A DNA stretch of 36,885 nt from a virus, in the IMG/VR virus record IMGVR_UViG_3300048834_001343, positions 1 through 36,885 of that record; one strand, 5' to 3'. The position numbers and the translations under genes are program-made. A model generated the notes under the pieces. That model made no database searches, was not told the DNA's origin, and was given only the letters and a program-made list of their open reading frames with translations. Positions 8,122 through 16,143 of this stretch are shown here, piece by piece. Positions within the stretch are counted from its first letter, which is position 1. Every line of letters begins with the position of its first letter.

Positions 8122-10051
8122 GTTGAATCAATACATCGTTTAAAGCATCTACTTGCGCTTTGGTTACTTTATCAGCCACTTCATTCATAAAGTTTTCCAT
8201 ACTATCCATGTTCGCATTAATTACATTGGTAATGTTCATGTTTACGGTAATGGTTTTACCACTGCCACCGGAACCGCTCCCGGAAGTTGCTGCAGATGGA
8301 TCGGTGATAGGTACTGTTGGATCCGTTTTAGTATTTGATTTAACAACTCCTTCAGGTGTAATAGTGCTGTTTTTAAAATCGAACTCCTTATTCTTTAAAT
8401 CTTTGGAAGCTGTTTTTCCATATTCACCCTGATAACCATCTTGGAATCCCTTTGCAGCAGATTTGCCTGCGGCTACGTATGCTTTTACGCCGCCTGTATA
8501 ACCTTCAGTAATGTTACCAATGCCTTCTTGCGCCGTTTTCCAAGCCTCGCCGGGCTTACCGGAAAACAATTGCATAAATGCTTTCCCTAATAATGCCACA
8601 CCTGAAACCACTTTTTTAATGGTTTCCCAAACATTGGTGATTAATGTTCTGCCAAACTCCTTAACTGCAGTAATGATTCCCATTATTGCAGCTCTGAATT
8701 CAACAGAACGCTTCCATAGCAACACCAATCCGGCAATTGCTAAAGCAATCCACACAGCAGGATTTACAGAGTTTAAGAACACCATCGCTGTGCTTAAAAG
8801 TCCTATTGCTCCTGTCATTGCATTGGTAGCAATAAACCACACCCCAAATGCAACTGCTGTTACGCCTGCACCAATAGCTATACTCTGTAAGAAATCTACT
8901 ACTAATGGACCGTTGATGGTAAACCAATCCACAATTCTAACCAGCCAATCACTCATTACTGTGAGCCCAATTATAGCAGCCGGCAAAACTTGTTCGCCAA
9001 GCATAATCAAGGCTGTATTCAATTGGTTTCTAAAAATGCTTGCCAAAACTACTGCATCGCCATTGGCGTTTTTAATCGCCTGCCCAACGTCAAATTTTAC
9101 ATTGTCAAAATCTATAAATGTTTGCAGTAAGCCATCTCCATTGGCTTTGGCTTGTTGTAAAAACATTTTTAATCCTTCAGGGCCGCCAACGCCACCCATA
9201 AACTGCGAGAATTGAATGTCATTCATGCCATTAACTGTATCTACTAATCCTTTAGCAACTTCATCAATAGCTAACATTTTACCATTTGTATCAAATAGCT
9301 GAACGCCGTATTTCTTTAAACCTTCCTGTACTTTTGGATCTGATAAGCCTTGGAATGCTGTTTTTGTTGCTGTTGAAGCTTCCGCAACTGATTTGGCAGA
9401 TTTACTAAATACTGCAAATAGTTTATTGGCAGAATCAAAGCTTTGTCCAACTGCTGCTGCAGAACCGGCATAATCTACCTGCACTTGTGCCAACTGATCA
9501 AAGGTAGTTACACCCACTTGAACGGTTTTTGCCATCGATGCCAGGTAGTTATCTATCTGCTCTTCACCAAACTGCCAAATACCCATACCTTTTGCGGTAC
9601 CATTTACCAAGGCATCCATATTGGTTTTAGTAGCAATACTAAACTTACCTAGTTTATTTACAATACCATCTACTTCTGCTCCATATTTGCCGGTGGCAGA
9701 TTGTATGTCAAAATAGGCTTTAGAAGTTATTGAAGCTGCCAAACCTGTGTCCATTGCCGTTCTTAAAACAGCATCGTTTAAAGCATTTATTTGGCTTTGG
9801 CTTTTATCCAGATTAAGATTCTGAAGCTCTAAGAATTGATTTTTATACTGAGCTGTGACGGTGCTTAAACCACCAATAATCCCGGTCAATGACAATGCGC
9901 CAATACCAATAACGCTCATTACTTTTGTAGCAGACACCTGCATATTAGCAAACCTTCTGGTGGTACCGGTAACCGTTTCGTTAATGGAGTTTAGCGGACC
10001 TCGTACTTTGTCCGTTAACTTTAAAATCCATTCGGTGGTAACTCGGCTCAT
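8114..10051 (-). CDS. Tail tape measure protein
   Basis: 645 aa, the longest tail gene. N-terminal 'TTEWILKLTDKVRGPLNSIN', then helices and a TP901-type tape-measure region: 'ALVNGTAKGMGIW', 'SAAAVGQSFDSANKLFAVFSKS' and 'GLSDPKVQEGLKKYGV'. Hydrophobic helices lie at about 350-450, as is usual, followed by a Gly/Ser-rich linker at about 590-600 and a short C-terminal domain. It sets tail length and is probably injected with the DNA. Its ATG overlaps the stop of the frameshifted tail-chaperone product (TAATG at 10049-10053), as expected for a chaperone that loads onto this protein. Confidence 0.85.
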   Translation of the reverse strand: MSRVTTEWILKLTDKVRGPLNSINETVTGTTRRFANMQVSATKVMSVIGIGALSLTGIIGGLSTVTAQYKNQFLELQNLNLDKSQSQINALNDAVLRTAMDTGLAASITSKAYFDIQSATGKYGAEVDGIVNKLGKFSIATKTNMDALVNGTAKGMGIWQFGEEQIDNYLASMAKTVQVGVTTFDQLAQVQVDYAGSAAAVGQSFDSANKLFAVFSKSAKSVAEASTATKTAFQGLSDPKVQEGLKKYGVQLFDTNGKMLAIDEVAKGLVDTVNGMNDIQFSQFMGGVGGPEGLKMFLQQAKANGDGLLQTFIDFDNVKFDVGQAIKNANGDAVVLASIFRNQLNTALIMLGEQVLPAAIIGLTVMSDWLVRIVDWFTINGPLVVDFLQSIAIGAGVTAVAFGVWFIATNAMTGAIGLLSTAMVFLNSVNPAVWIALAIAGLVLLWKRSVEFRAAIMGIITAVKEFGRTLITNVWETIKKVVSGVALLGKAFMQLFSGKPGEAWKTAQEGIGNITEGYTGGVKAYVAAGKSAAKGFQDGYQGEYGKTASKDLKNKEFDFKNSTITPEGVVKSNTKTDPTVPITDPSAATSGSGSGGSGKTITVNMNITNVINANMDSMENFMNEVADKVTKAQVDALNDVLIQHG

Positions 10052-10649
10052 TAGGTGTTTTGATTTCCAAAGGTTTTTGTAATCGCTTTAATCATTGCCG
10101 CCTCGGTTAAATCGGCGTAAATCTTTAATTCGTACAGGCAGTCATTGTATCGCTGTGCCCACTGTTTGTCCGTTAATCTATCCGGGTTTTTAATTCCGTT
10201 TAAGCGGAGTAATGCATTTCCTTTTGCAATAAAATTTCCATCTTCATCGCCATCTACATCAATTAATGATGTAGCGGCTAATGCTTTTTTACTACAACCC
10301 TTTTGCCTTTTACCAGCTTGCCAATTTCTTCGAGCAAGGAGTAGTAAATTTCATTGTCGGTACTGGCGGCATCGTTGCTGATCAGATCTAAATCGCCACC
10401 AACAACACAAGACTTAATTAAAATTTGATTGCCCTTTTCGTACTCTTTTTTATCAACGTTGGCCGAAGCTGCATTTAATACATTTCTGCTGGGTGGTACC
10501 ACATAAAAAGTAGCGTGTTCTGCATCTTCAGATATATCATCTTCATCAATGGGATATCTTAATTCAACTACCTTACCGTACTTTTGTTTCCACTCTTTAA
10601 TTTGTTCAGGAGTGACTGAATTTTTTGTTGCTGTTGCTTTAGTGCTCAT
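10051..10649 (-). CDS. Tail assembly chaperone, long form made by -1 frameshift
   Basis: The zero-frame gene stops at 10278. A -1 shift on A AAA AAG (10290-10284) continues into an open frame that reads through 77 further codons to TAA at 10053-10051, giving a product of about 199 aa. The extension frame has no ATG near its beginning and reads like protein ('LIDVDGDEDGNFIAKGNALL', 'KQWAQRYNDCLYELKIYADL'). This is the lambda G/GT arrangement, seen also between tube and tape-measure genes in P2-like and Mu-like phages; the long form bridges tube and tape measure. The tape-measure start overlaps the stop of this form. Confidence 0.8.
10278..10649 (-). CDS. Tail assembly chaperone, short form
   Basis: 123 aa, acidic middle ('YPIDEDDISEDAEHATFYVV' at 34-53) and a basic Lys-rich end (KGKRVVVKKH). 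It lies between tube and tape-measure genes, the fixed position of tail assembly chaperones. The start at 10649 is preceded by the AT-rich leader with TTTAAAC and TTAAATG. The Lys codons AAA AAG just before the stop are themselves part of the frameshift heptamer. Confidence 0.75.
   Translation of the reverse strand: MSTKATATKNSVTPEQIKEWKQKYGKVVELRYPIDEDDISEDAEHATFYVVPPSRNVLNAASANVDKKEYEKGNQILIKSCVVGGDLDLISNDAASTDNEIYYSLLEEIGKLVKGKRVVVKKH
10284..10290 (-). other. -1 ribosomal frameshift heptamer A AAA AAG (tail chaperone)
   Basis: On the minus strand the zero-frame codons are GTA AAA AAG CAT TAG. The last A of GTA plus AAA AAG forms the canonical X XXY YYZ heptamer A AAA AAG, two codons before the zero-frame stop. 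The -1 frame after it is open to the tape-measure start. Confidence 0.85.
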
Positions 10650-10671
10650 TTAATTTAAGTTTAAACGTGAT

Positions 10672-11100
10672 TTAATTTGTATTCCAATCAATATGCGTAA
10701 GTACTAATTCAAATTTGTGGGCGATTGATTTATCGCCTTGTTTTACTACTACGCCGTTATTCTTAATTCTACAATTGCGAATTTTGTCGGTATAAACCTT
10801 ATTGTTATACTCGTAAGTAGAAATGATTGAAAATTGAATGTCTTGCAATCTTGTACCTCTTGGTAAAGCCTCCAGCATGGCTAAACGCTCTTCGTTTAAT
10901 ACGGTAATAGAAGCTTTCGCAGCATAGTTGCCATCACCTTGCCCAATAGGCATTCTACCGGCACCCATAATGTTTTCAATTTCAAGACTATCGTCGTATT
11001 CCAATTCTGAAATACCTTCCAAATCTCTACCTAACATGTTTACGGTTACGGAATTCCATCCACCGATTTTGCCGAATTTATTTACTATTTCAGTTGCCAT
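10672..11100 (-). CDS. Tail tube protein
   Basis: 142 aa, beta-rich, no cysteine clusters or membrane segments. 'VNMLGRDLEGISELEYDDSL' and 'ATEIVNKFGKIGGWNSVTV' at the N-terminus resemble tube proteins of Mu-like phages of Bacteroidota. It directly follows the sheath gene (4-nt gap) and precedes the chaperone, the invariant sheath-tube-chaperone order of contractile tails. It polymerises into the inner tube through which DNA passes. Confidence 0.8.
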   Translation of the reverse strand: MATEIVNKFGKIGGWNSVTVNMLGRDLEGISELEYDDSLEIENIMGAGRMPIGQGDGNYAAKASITVLNEERLAMLEALPRGTRLQDIQFSIISTYEYNNKVYTDKIRNCRIKNNGVVVKQGDKSIAHKFELVLTHIDWNTN

Positions 11101-11104
11101 TTTC

Positions 11105-12340
11105 TTAGCTTAAGTTTAATTGGTAAGTCAATGCTAAATCAATTTCTAGCGTATAAAGGATTCTATCAAACAAGATTTCTGCTTTACACACTAAAGGTGT
11201 ATTTGCATCCGGTGCTTGTGCCGGATTAATGTATAAATTGAAAGCTCCAATTTCATCATCGGCAATCATGGTTTTTGCAATCGCATCTTCGCCAATAGAT
11301 TCCAAAGCTTTTACAGTACTGGTTTTCAAAAAGCCGGTTGTTCCATCTAACCGTAAAGTGGTTTTGATTTTAGGCATCATTTTTTGGCGCAAGATCCTTG
11401 CAGCTTTATTGAAGGTGGCATTTGCTCTGGTAGTGCTGTAATCGCTGGTAACGGTTACACAAGTTCTACCATCGTTTAAGAAAATTCCACCATACCCAAA
11501 ATACAATCCTGCAAAAATGTAGCCTTTATTGGTAATAGCAGTTTGCTCTGCTAACGATAACTGGACTAGTTTTTTGTGGTCGCTTAACTCTGCAGTTAAC
11601 CATTTGCCGGTGAGTGTGTCGGTTAAGGTGTAGTTTTCACTGCCTTTTTTAGCTGATGGTTTTCTGCGGATATCCACAGAGCCCAAAGATTCGTTCACCA
11701 TTCTAACCGCTCTACTGCCTAATACAGAACCTACACTAGCACGTTTTGTATCAGCAATAATGGTTTTGATGTATGGATCCTGTCCAATCACCACTGCGCA
11801 ATTTGGAGCCGTTAAAGCTGTATTGTCCGGGAAGGCAGAAATCGCTACCGGAGTGGCAGGTCCAACACCTTCAAAGAAAATACCATCGATGCGGATATGT
11901 TCAGCAACCAAGTTATTTACATAACCTTGCATGGTATTAATGAAAGTGGTAAAATCAGCATGGTTAAATGCAACGCCTCTGCCAATGATACCTACCCATT
12001 TAACCGTTGGGTTTTCTTTAATTTTTTGAGTAAACCAAAGGCCAGGACCATCAATGTTTTCCCAATCGGTTGGTACCACAATTAAAGTAGCATCGGGTGA
12101 TAATCTAAAGAACTCTTCAATTTCATAATGTACCAATTCATCATTACTGGCATCGTAAGCAGCCGTAAGGCCTAAATCTTCCGCTTGTTTAAGCGTTACA
12201 AATTCATAGGCATTACCATATTCAAAATCATCTGCAATCTCTACTGCAGAAGTGAATAAAATGGTTGTGCCATCTGTATTCGGTTGTCGATTGCCCAAAG
12301 AGCCATCAATCTTATTAATAATTACACCTTCGAATGCCAT
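11105..12340 (-). CDS. Tail sheath protein, DUF2586-like
   Basis: 411 aa. The sequence opens with 'MAFEGVIINKIDGSLGNRQP' and includes 'LIVVPTDWENIDGPGLWF' at about 95-112 and a C-terminal region 'LDGTTGFLKTSTVKALESIG' followed by 'TLEIDLALTYQLNLS', which I match to DUF2586 sheath proteins of Bacteroidota phages. The presence of a sheath makes this a contractile-tailed (myovirus morphology) phage like Mu. Length is somewhat below Mu gpL (495 aa). The tube gene follows at a 4-nt distance. Confidence 0.8.
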   Translation of the reverse strand: MAFEGVIINKIDGSLGNRQPNTDGTTILFTSAVEIADDFEYGNAYEFVTLKQAEDLGLTAAYDASNDELVHYEIEEFFRLSPDATLIVVPTDWENIDGPGLWFTQKIKENPTVKWVGIIGRGVAFNHADFTTFINTMQGYVNNLVAEHIRIDGIFFEGVGPATPVAISAFPDNTALTAPNCAVVIGQDPYIKTIIADTKRASVGSVLGSRAVRMVNESLGSVDIRRKPSAKKGSENYTLTDTLTGKWLTAELSDHKKLVQLSLAEQTAITNKGYIFAGLYFGYGGIFLNDGRTCVTVTSDYSTTRANATFNKAARILRQKMMPKIKTTLRLDGTTGFLKTSTVKALESIGEDAIAKTMIADDEIGAFNLYINPAQAPDANTPLVCKAEILFDRILYTLEIDLALTYQLNLS

Positions 12341-12373
12341 AACACTACGGTTGTTTAGTTTTTATAAATTGGT

Positions 12374-12736
12374 TTATTCTGCTGCAGGCGTTTCTACCTT
12401 TCCAGATTCTGCTGCAGGAATTTCTTCAGTAGCTCCTTTTGCCTTTGTTGCTGCCGTTTTTTTAGCAGCTTTGGCTTTAGAAGCCGTTTTGTTTTTTGAT
12501 GGCGTTAATGCATTTTTTACTGCATCAACAACTTTTGCCACCACACCGGGCTTTTCAAACTCAAATGATTTTAACTCTCTACCGGATTTTTTCACATGGA
12601 AATCCGCAGCGCTTTTTTTGTCGCCAGGAAAGCATTGTCCATCTTCCGTTACGATAAATGATTTTGCATCCGGGTATTGCGCAAATGCCTTATTCGCAAT
12701 TGCTTTTGCTTCTGATTCGTTTACTAACTTGCTCAT
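12374..12736 (-). CDS. Small Ala/Lys-rich protein of unknown function
   Basis: 120 aa. The N-terminal half (1-60: 'ANKAFAQYPDAKSFIVTEDG', 'DGQCFPGDKKSAADFHVKKS') could be a small folded domain. The C-terminal half is low complexity, Ala/Lys/Thr then Ala/Glu/Pro (about 75-120), with a 12-nt direct repeat encoding 'PAAE/AAES'. It is coupled by ATGA (12733-12736) to the spanin-like gene upstream and precedes the sheath gene, the place of Mu gp38. Such Lys/Ala tails are common in phage DNA- or head-associated accessory proteins. Function not recognised. Confidence 0.55.
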   Translation of the reverse strand: MSKLVNESEAKAIANKAFAQYPDAKSFIVTEDGQCFPGDKKSAADFHVKKSGRELKSFEFEKPGVVAKVVDAVKNALTPSKNKTASKAKAAKKTAATKAKGATEEIPAAESGKVETPAAE

Positions 12737-13275
12737 AGTATTGATTTAAGTTTAAGGAGTTTAAATAGTCCGAAAATGCCAATTGCGCCAATTAATATCC
12801 ATCCTAACTTTGCCATAAAGGCGGTGATTTTAGGGACGTATTTAACCGGTACCTGAATGGTTCTGTCGGTGGTTTCTTTTCTTTGATGCAGTTCTTTAAT
12901 TAACTGGTCCTGCAGTTTAATGATTAACTCTTCCTTGCTACATTCGCAGGTCGCAATAAGTTGATCATCTTTCACTTTTACTGTTACATTGCTTCTACCA
13001 TTGCTGCTTTTGTATTCCTTCACTACGCTCTCGTTAGAAAGCTTTAGTTTCTCTATCGAAGCGTACAAATCATCCAAGTTGATTATCACTTCCGAACTAT
13101 CTTTATTAATGATGACAATTGTATCTCTAGGAATAAACTCTTTAGAAACAGAAATTGAATCCTGAATAGTAGTAACTGTTGTGTTAGTGATCGGCTTGCG
13201 GCTACTGCTGCAAGCCGAAAACAATACAAAAAGCACAGCAGCAATAACAGGGGTTGTAATGTTTCTAGGCAGCAT
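12733..13275 (-). CDS. Putative unimolecular spanin (lipoprotein with C-terminal TM)
   Basis: 180 aa from the ATG at 13275. This start gives a lipoprotein signal: 'MLPRNITTP', a hydrophobic stretch at 10-19, and the lipobox LFSAC with C22; the next outer Met (13374) would bury it. The middle (about 45-140) is a charged helical/beta periplasmic stretch ('SIEKLKLSNESVVKEYKSS', 'QDQLIKELHQRKETT'). Residues about 150-175 form one TM helix ('LGWILIGAIGIFGLFKLLKL') ending in a basic tail. Outer-membrane lipid anchor plus inner-membrane C-terminal helix is the unimolecular spanin layout, which fuses inner and outer membranes in the last step of lysis. It follows the endolysin gene with an 11-nt overlap, as spanins often do. 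Confidence 0.65.
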   Translation of the reverse strand: MLPRNITTPVIAAVLFVLFSACSSSRKPITNTTVTTIQDSISVSKEFIPRDTIVIINKDSSEVIINLDDLYASIEKLKLSNESVVKEYKSSNGRSNVTVKVKDDQLIATCECSKEELIIKLQDQLIKELHQRKETTDRTIQVPVKYVPKITAFMAKLGWILIGAIGIFGLFKLLKLKSIL

Positions 13276-13741
13276 TTTTGAAAATGTTTTTTTCGTGAAT
13301 ACCAATCGATTTGCAATACGCCGGCACATCAAATGATGGGCAATCTCTGGCAGCAAAATTGTTATGACCTGCAATAATGATATTAGGCCATAACTTAACT
13401 GCCATTTTCAAGTAACAGGACATTGCCGCCAACTGAGCGGTATTCCTGGTATCTTTTGGGTTTAAGGTTTCTTTGTCCAATCCACCGGCATAAACGATAT
13501 GCCTGCTGATTGAATTTTTACCGGCTACACCGTTAGTAATTTCCCACGGATCTACTACATCGTCCGTGTCGTATTTTTGTAGCTCGATAAGATTTCCATT
13601 AAAATCAATCAGCTCACTGTACCCAACTTTACTCCATTTACGCTCCTGCAGATGCCACCGTTCAATATCTGACTTGGTAACGTTGCGACCATCCGGAGTG
13701 GCGGTACAATGGATAATTAAGTATGTGAGCTGATTGTTCAT
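13265..13741 (-). CDS. N-acetylmuramoyl-L-alanine amidase (endolysin)
   Basis: 158 aa, a single Amidase_2/PGRP domain. Zn ligands can be seen: H11 in 'LIIHCTATPDGR', H126 in 'IIIAGHNNFA' and C134 in 'ARDCPSFD'. The strand 'SISRHIVYAGGLDK' at 77-90 is typical of the family. It hydrolyses the amide bond between MurNAc and L-Ala of peptidoglycan. No signal peptide or TM is visible, so it needs the holin to leave the cytoplasm. The spanin-like gene overlaps its 3' end. It lies between capsid and tail genes, whereas Mu places its lysis genes before the head genes. Confidence 0.9.
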   Translation of the reverse strand: MNNQLTYLIIHCTATPDGRNVTKSDIERWHLQERKWSKVGYSELIDFNGNLIELQKYDTDDVVDPWEITNGVAGKNSISRHIVYAGGLDKETLNPKDTRNTAQLAAMSCYLKMAVKLWPNIIIAGHNNFAARDCPSFDVPAYCKSIGIHEKNIFKNAA

Positions 13742-13776
13742 TAAAAACCTCTTTCCTTTATTTTTAGCACTAACTA

Positions 13777-14802
13777 TTATGGTTCTTCTACTACAGGAAT
13801 CGCATCCAATAAAGCCACGAAGCCAATTGGTTCGATTTTATCAGCCACAAAGTAGCCGCCTAATCTGAACTCGGTACCAGGATCAGCCGATCTAGTATCG
13901 TCTTCTTTTGGTTTAAAGAATACCACCACATTTTCTCTATGGAAAACCGTTTCAGGAGCGTGGATGATTACTGAAGCTTGACGATCATCTTCCGCTACCA
14001 CAGCACCAAATGCTGTTTTTTCAGAATCAGTATCGTAGTAAGGCATAACGTTGTGTGTGTAAACACCACCAAATCCAGCGAATGCTTTTGGCGAACCATC
14101 TTTTTCACTTACCAAAACCTCTCTAATGGCAGAACCTGGTCCTTGCTGAATAGCAAGTGCTTCTACGTGCTTAGGAGATAAAATCAAAATACAATCAGAT
14201 GGATCCACATTGATTTCTCTCAATTTGGTACCGGCTTTCACGATTTCAGCATAACTCATGGTTGCTTCCATGTCGATAACAAACTCTTTTGCAGCGTTTG
14301 CGGCCGGAGCTAAAGCATGCACCAGGTAATCTCTGGTTTTGCGTTTTAACGCTCTCATGTGTCGCAAACGTAATTCAGCTTGCAAATCATACGTTAAACC
14401 TCTCACCTCAGCAATGGTTACTTTGCTTAAAGTAGTATCGATTTTGTCCCACTCAATAATCAAATTCTTTTTGGTGTGCGCCACCGGAGTGAAAGCAGAA
14501 GAGTTGCCAATAATCGCAGTAACGTTATCGATTAACTTATTCATTAAGATACCGCTTTCGCCTACTGCAGCAGCAGGTACTTTTGGTAACATTTGAATGA
14601 AGCCTTCGTTATCGTTTTGATACTCTCTGGTCAACATTGGCGCAACGTACTTATTCAAATACGCGGCATCTACCACAGTAGCATCAGCGGTAATTAAAAT
14701 ACCTCTTTTGGTTTTTTTCATCCTTAAAGTCGGATCGGCAGCAATGGCCAATTCAAGTGCTTTTAAGTTGATTTTTGCAGGCAATAAATGGGTTTTTCTC
14801 AT
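13777..14802 (-). CDS. Major capsid protein
   Basis: 341 aa. Directly downstream (5-nt gap) of the protease/scaffold gene, as in Mu and most phages. 'ILMNKLIDNVTAIIGNSSAF' (about 95-115), the long helical stretch around 'ELRLRHMRALKRKTRDYLVH' and 'PGTEFRLGGYFVADKIEPIG' near the C-terminus read as an HK97-type capsid fold of the kind seen in Bacteroidota Mu-like phages. There is no large N-terminal delta domain, consistent with a separate scaffold. Identified mainly by order and length. Confidence 0.8.
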   Translation of the reverse strand: MRKTHLLPAKINLKALELAIAADPTLRMKKTKRGILITADATVVDAAYLNKYVAPMLTREYQNDNEGFIQMLPKVPAAAVGESGILMNKLIDNVTAIIGNSSAFTPVAHTKKNLIIEWDKIDTTLSKVTIAEVRGLTYDLQAELRLRHMRALKRKTRDYLVHALAPAANAAKEFVIDMEATMSYAEIVKAGTKLREINVDPSDCILILSPKHVEALAIQQGPGSAIREVLVSEKDGSPKAFAGFGGVYTHNVMPYYDTDSEKTAFGAVVAEDDRQASVIIHAPETVFHRENVVVFFKPKEDDTRSADPGTEFRLGGYFVADKIEPIGFVALLDAIPVVEEP

Positions 14803-14807
14803 TTCTA

Positions 14808-15254
14808 TTAAGATTTTTGGGATTTTTCGAATAAGGCATTAAATTCTGCCGGTTTCTTTTCGTGCATTTCCTGCAATGCTTTAGGATCTTTCGCCTGGTA
14901 ATCTTCAAACGTCCAATTTGCACGCTCTCCGGCATCCGCTTTATGATCAGTAATCTCACCACTGATTTTTGGCACTCCGGTTAATCCGGCAATAATGGCT
15001 TTGCCATTTTCAAAATCACTTTCTAACATGCCTTTGAATTTATCGCGAAGGGTAGCTGTGAATTTCTTATCATCAATCGCCTGGTCCAGAATAGCGTTAA
15101 TTTCTTTTGCTTTATCAGCAGCTTCCTTATCAGCTTTTTCTTTCAACAATGCATCTGCAGAATCTGCCTTTGCTTTTAAATCTACAATACGTGCCTCAAT
15201 TTGCTCGTCGGTGGCATCGGCACTTAAGCCAATTTTAAGTGGATCAATTTTCAT
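14808..15254 (-). CDS. Possible nested scaffold protein from internal start (Mu Z-like)
   Basis: An in-frame ATG at 15254-15252 lies exactly at the boundary between the protease and the scaffold ('NREMKIDPLKIGLSAD') and would give a 148-aa free scaffold. Its upstream bases (TAGAGAAATG) nearly repeat those before the full-length start (TAGAGAAAAATG). In Mu the scaffold Z is made from an internal start inside gene I. Inference from the family plus this local match. Confidence 0.45.
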   Translation of the reverse strand: MKIDPLKIGLSADATDEQIEARIVDLKAKADSADALLKEKADKEAADKAKEINAILDQAIDDKKFTATLRDKFKGMLESDFENGKAIIAGLTGVPKISGEITDHKADAGERANWTFEDYQAKDPKALQEMHEKKPAEFNALFEKSQKS

Positions 15255-15983
15255 TTCTCTATTTTTTGATTTTTGGGGTTTAGCTTCACTGGTTACTTTT
15301 GGAATTACCGGAGCTCCGCAGGCTTCCAGAATCATTACGTCTGCGGCGGTTATTTTTGCAGGCTTAGCGATCATTGCATCAGCAAAGCCTTCATTTACGA
15401 TTTCTTGGCCCATCAACCACACATCACCTTTATCCCAATTGGCTTTAATAACCTCTTTGGTTTTTTTTGTTTTTGCCGAATAGGTTTCCAAGTAATCTTG
15501 CTCCGTATTAGATAAAAGTTTTAATTGCGATTGAATTTCATCATGTGTGCCTTCCACTACACCTCTTGGCTTGTGGTACATGAATTGAGTATTAGGTGCT
15601 ACTTCAAAGCTATCTAGTTTACTAGAAATGTATGTTCCTGCAGATGCTACAATTGCACCACCAATGCCATTTAATTTGCCCGGCATTATGCGTAAAATAT
15701 TTACAATTTCAGAAGCTTCTAATGTTTGACCGCCTTTAGTATTGATATAAACAGTAGCATCTTTATGTCCTGCTTCAACCAATGCCAATACTTGTCGCTC
15801 TAATTCTACGGCAGATGCATCTGCCCACTCATGTATATAACCAACGATGCTGATTACCGCTTTCCCTTTTTCTTCTTTAGCAGTAATCTCAAATGGACCG
15901 CCTGCTCCTGCTCCGGCTGCTGCCGTAATTAAGAAGTTATTGGATAACATCATTGCCAGTAATGGAAGTAGTCTTTTTTGCAT
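14808..15983 (-). CDS. Capsid maturation protease with C-terminal scaffold (Mu I-like)
   Basis: 391 aa. Residues about 32-215 are a ClpP-type serine protease: 'DATVYINTKGGQTLEASEIV', nucleophile S114 in VASAGTYIS, and H137 in 'FMYHKPRG'. Residues about 245-391 are a charged, helical scaffold ('EARIVDLKAKADSADALLKE', 'KEAADKAKEINAILDQAIDD'). The protease trims head proteins after assembly; the scaffold guides the prohead. It is the first gene of the leftward late operon, just downstream of the divergent control region. The first 28 residues are hydrophobic and Ala/Gly-rich, resembling a signal peptide, which is odd for a cytoplasmic assembly factor; a later start is possible. Confidence 0.85.
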   Translation of the reverse strand: MQKRLLPLLAMMLSNNFLITAAAGAGAGGPFEITAKEEKGKAVISIVGYIHEWADASAVELERQVLALVEAGHKDATVYINTKGGQTLEASEIVNILRIMPGKLNGIGGAIVASAGTYISSKLDSFEVAPNTQFMYHKPRGVVEGTHDEIQSQLKLLSNTEQDYLETYSAKTKKTKEVIKANWDKGDVWLMGQEIVNEGFADAMIAKPAKITAADVMILEACGAPVIPKVTSEAKPQKSKNREMKIDPLKIGLSADATDEQIEARIVDLKAKADSADALLKEKADKEAADKAKEINAILDQAIDDKKFTATLRDKFKGMLESDFENGKAIIAGLTGVPKISGEITDHKADAGERANWTFEDYQAKDPKALQEMHEKKPAEFNALFEKSQKS

Positions 15984-16143
15984 TTTTCTCTAGTGAGTCG
16001 CAACAAAATTGACTGATAAAAAAGGGCTTTCAAAATTGGATAAAAATAAATGCAGATTTTATATGTCATTCTGTCATGTTTTATCTTGCATTATTTTAAT
16101 TAATTCATTTTAGTTACGTCTATTCTAGCAATTTTGTAGCAAT
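15984..16143. promoter_or_regulatory. Divergent late control region
   Basis: 160 nt between the outward-facing first genes of both late operons, so it must hold both late promoters. It is AT-rich. A direct repeat TGTCAT occurs at 16064-16069 and 16072-16077 (8-nt period), a possible activator site. I could not find a clean Bacteroidota TAnnTTTG box on either strand; 'CAATTTTG'-like words occur twice on the minus strand. No SD sequence precedes either gene. Confidence 0.55.

Noticed and set aside
12733-13374. Longer 213-aa reading of the spanin-like gene
   Set aside because: The extra 33 residues overlap the amidase by about 110 nt and would bury the lipoprotein signal.
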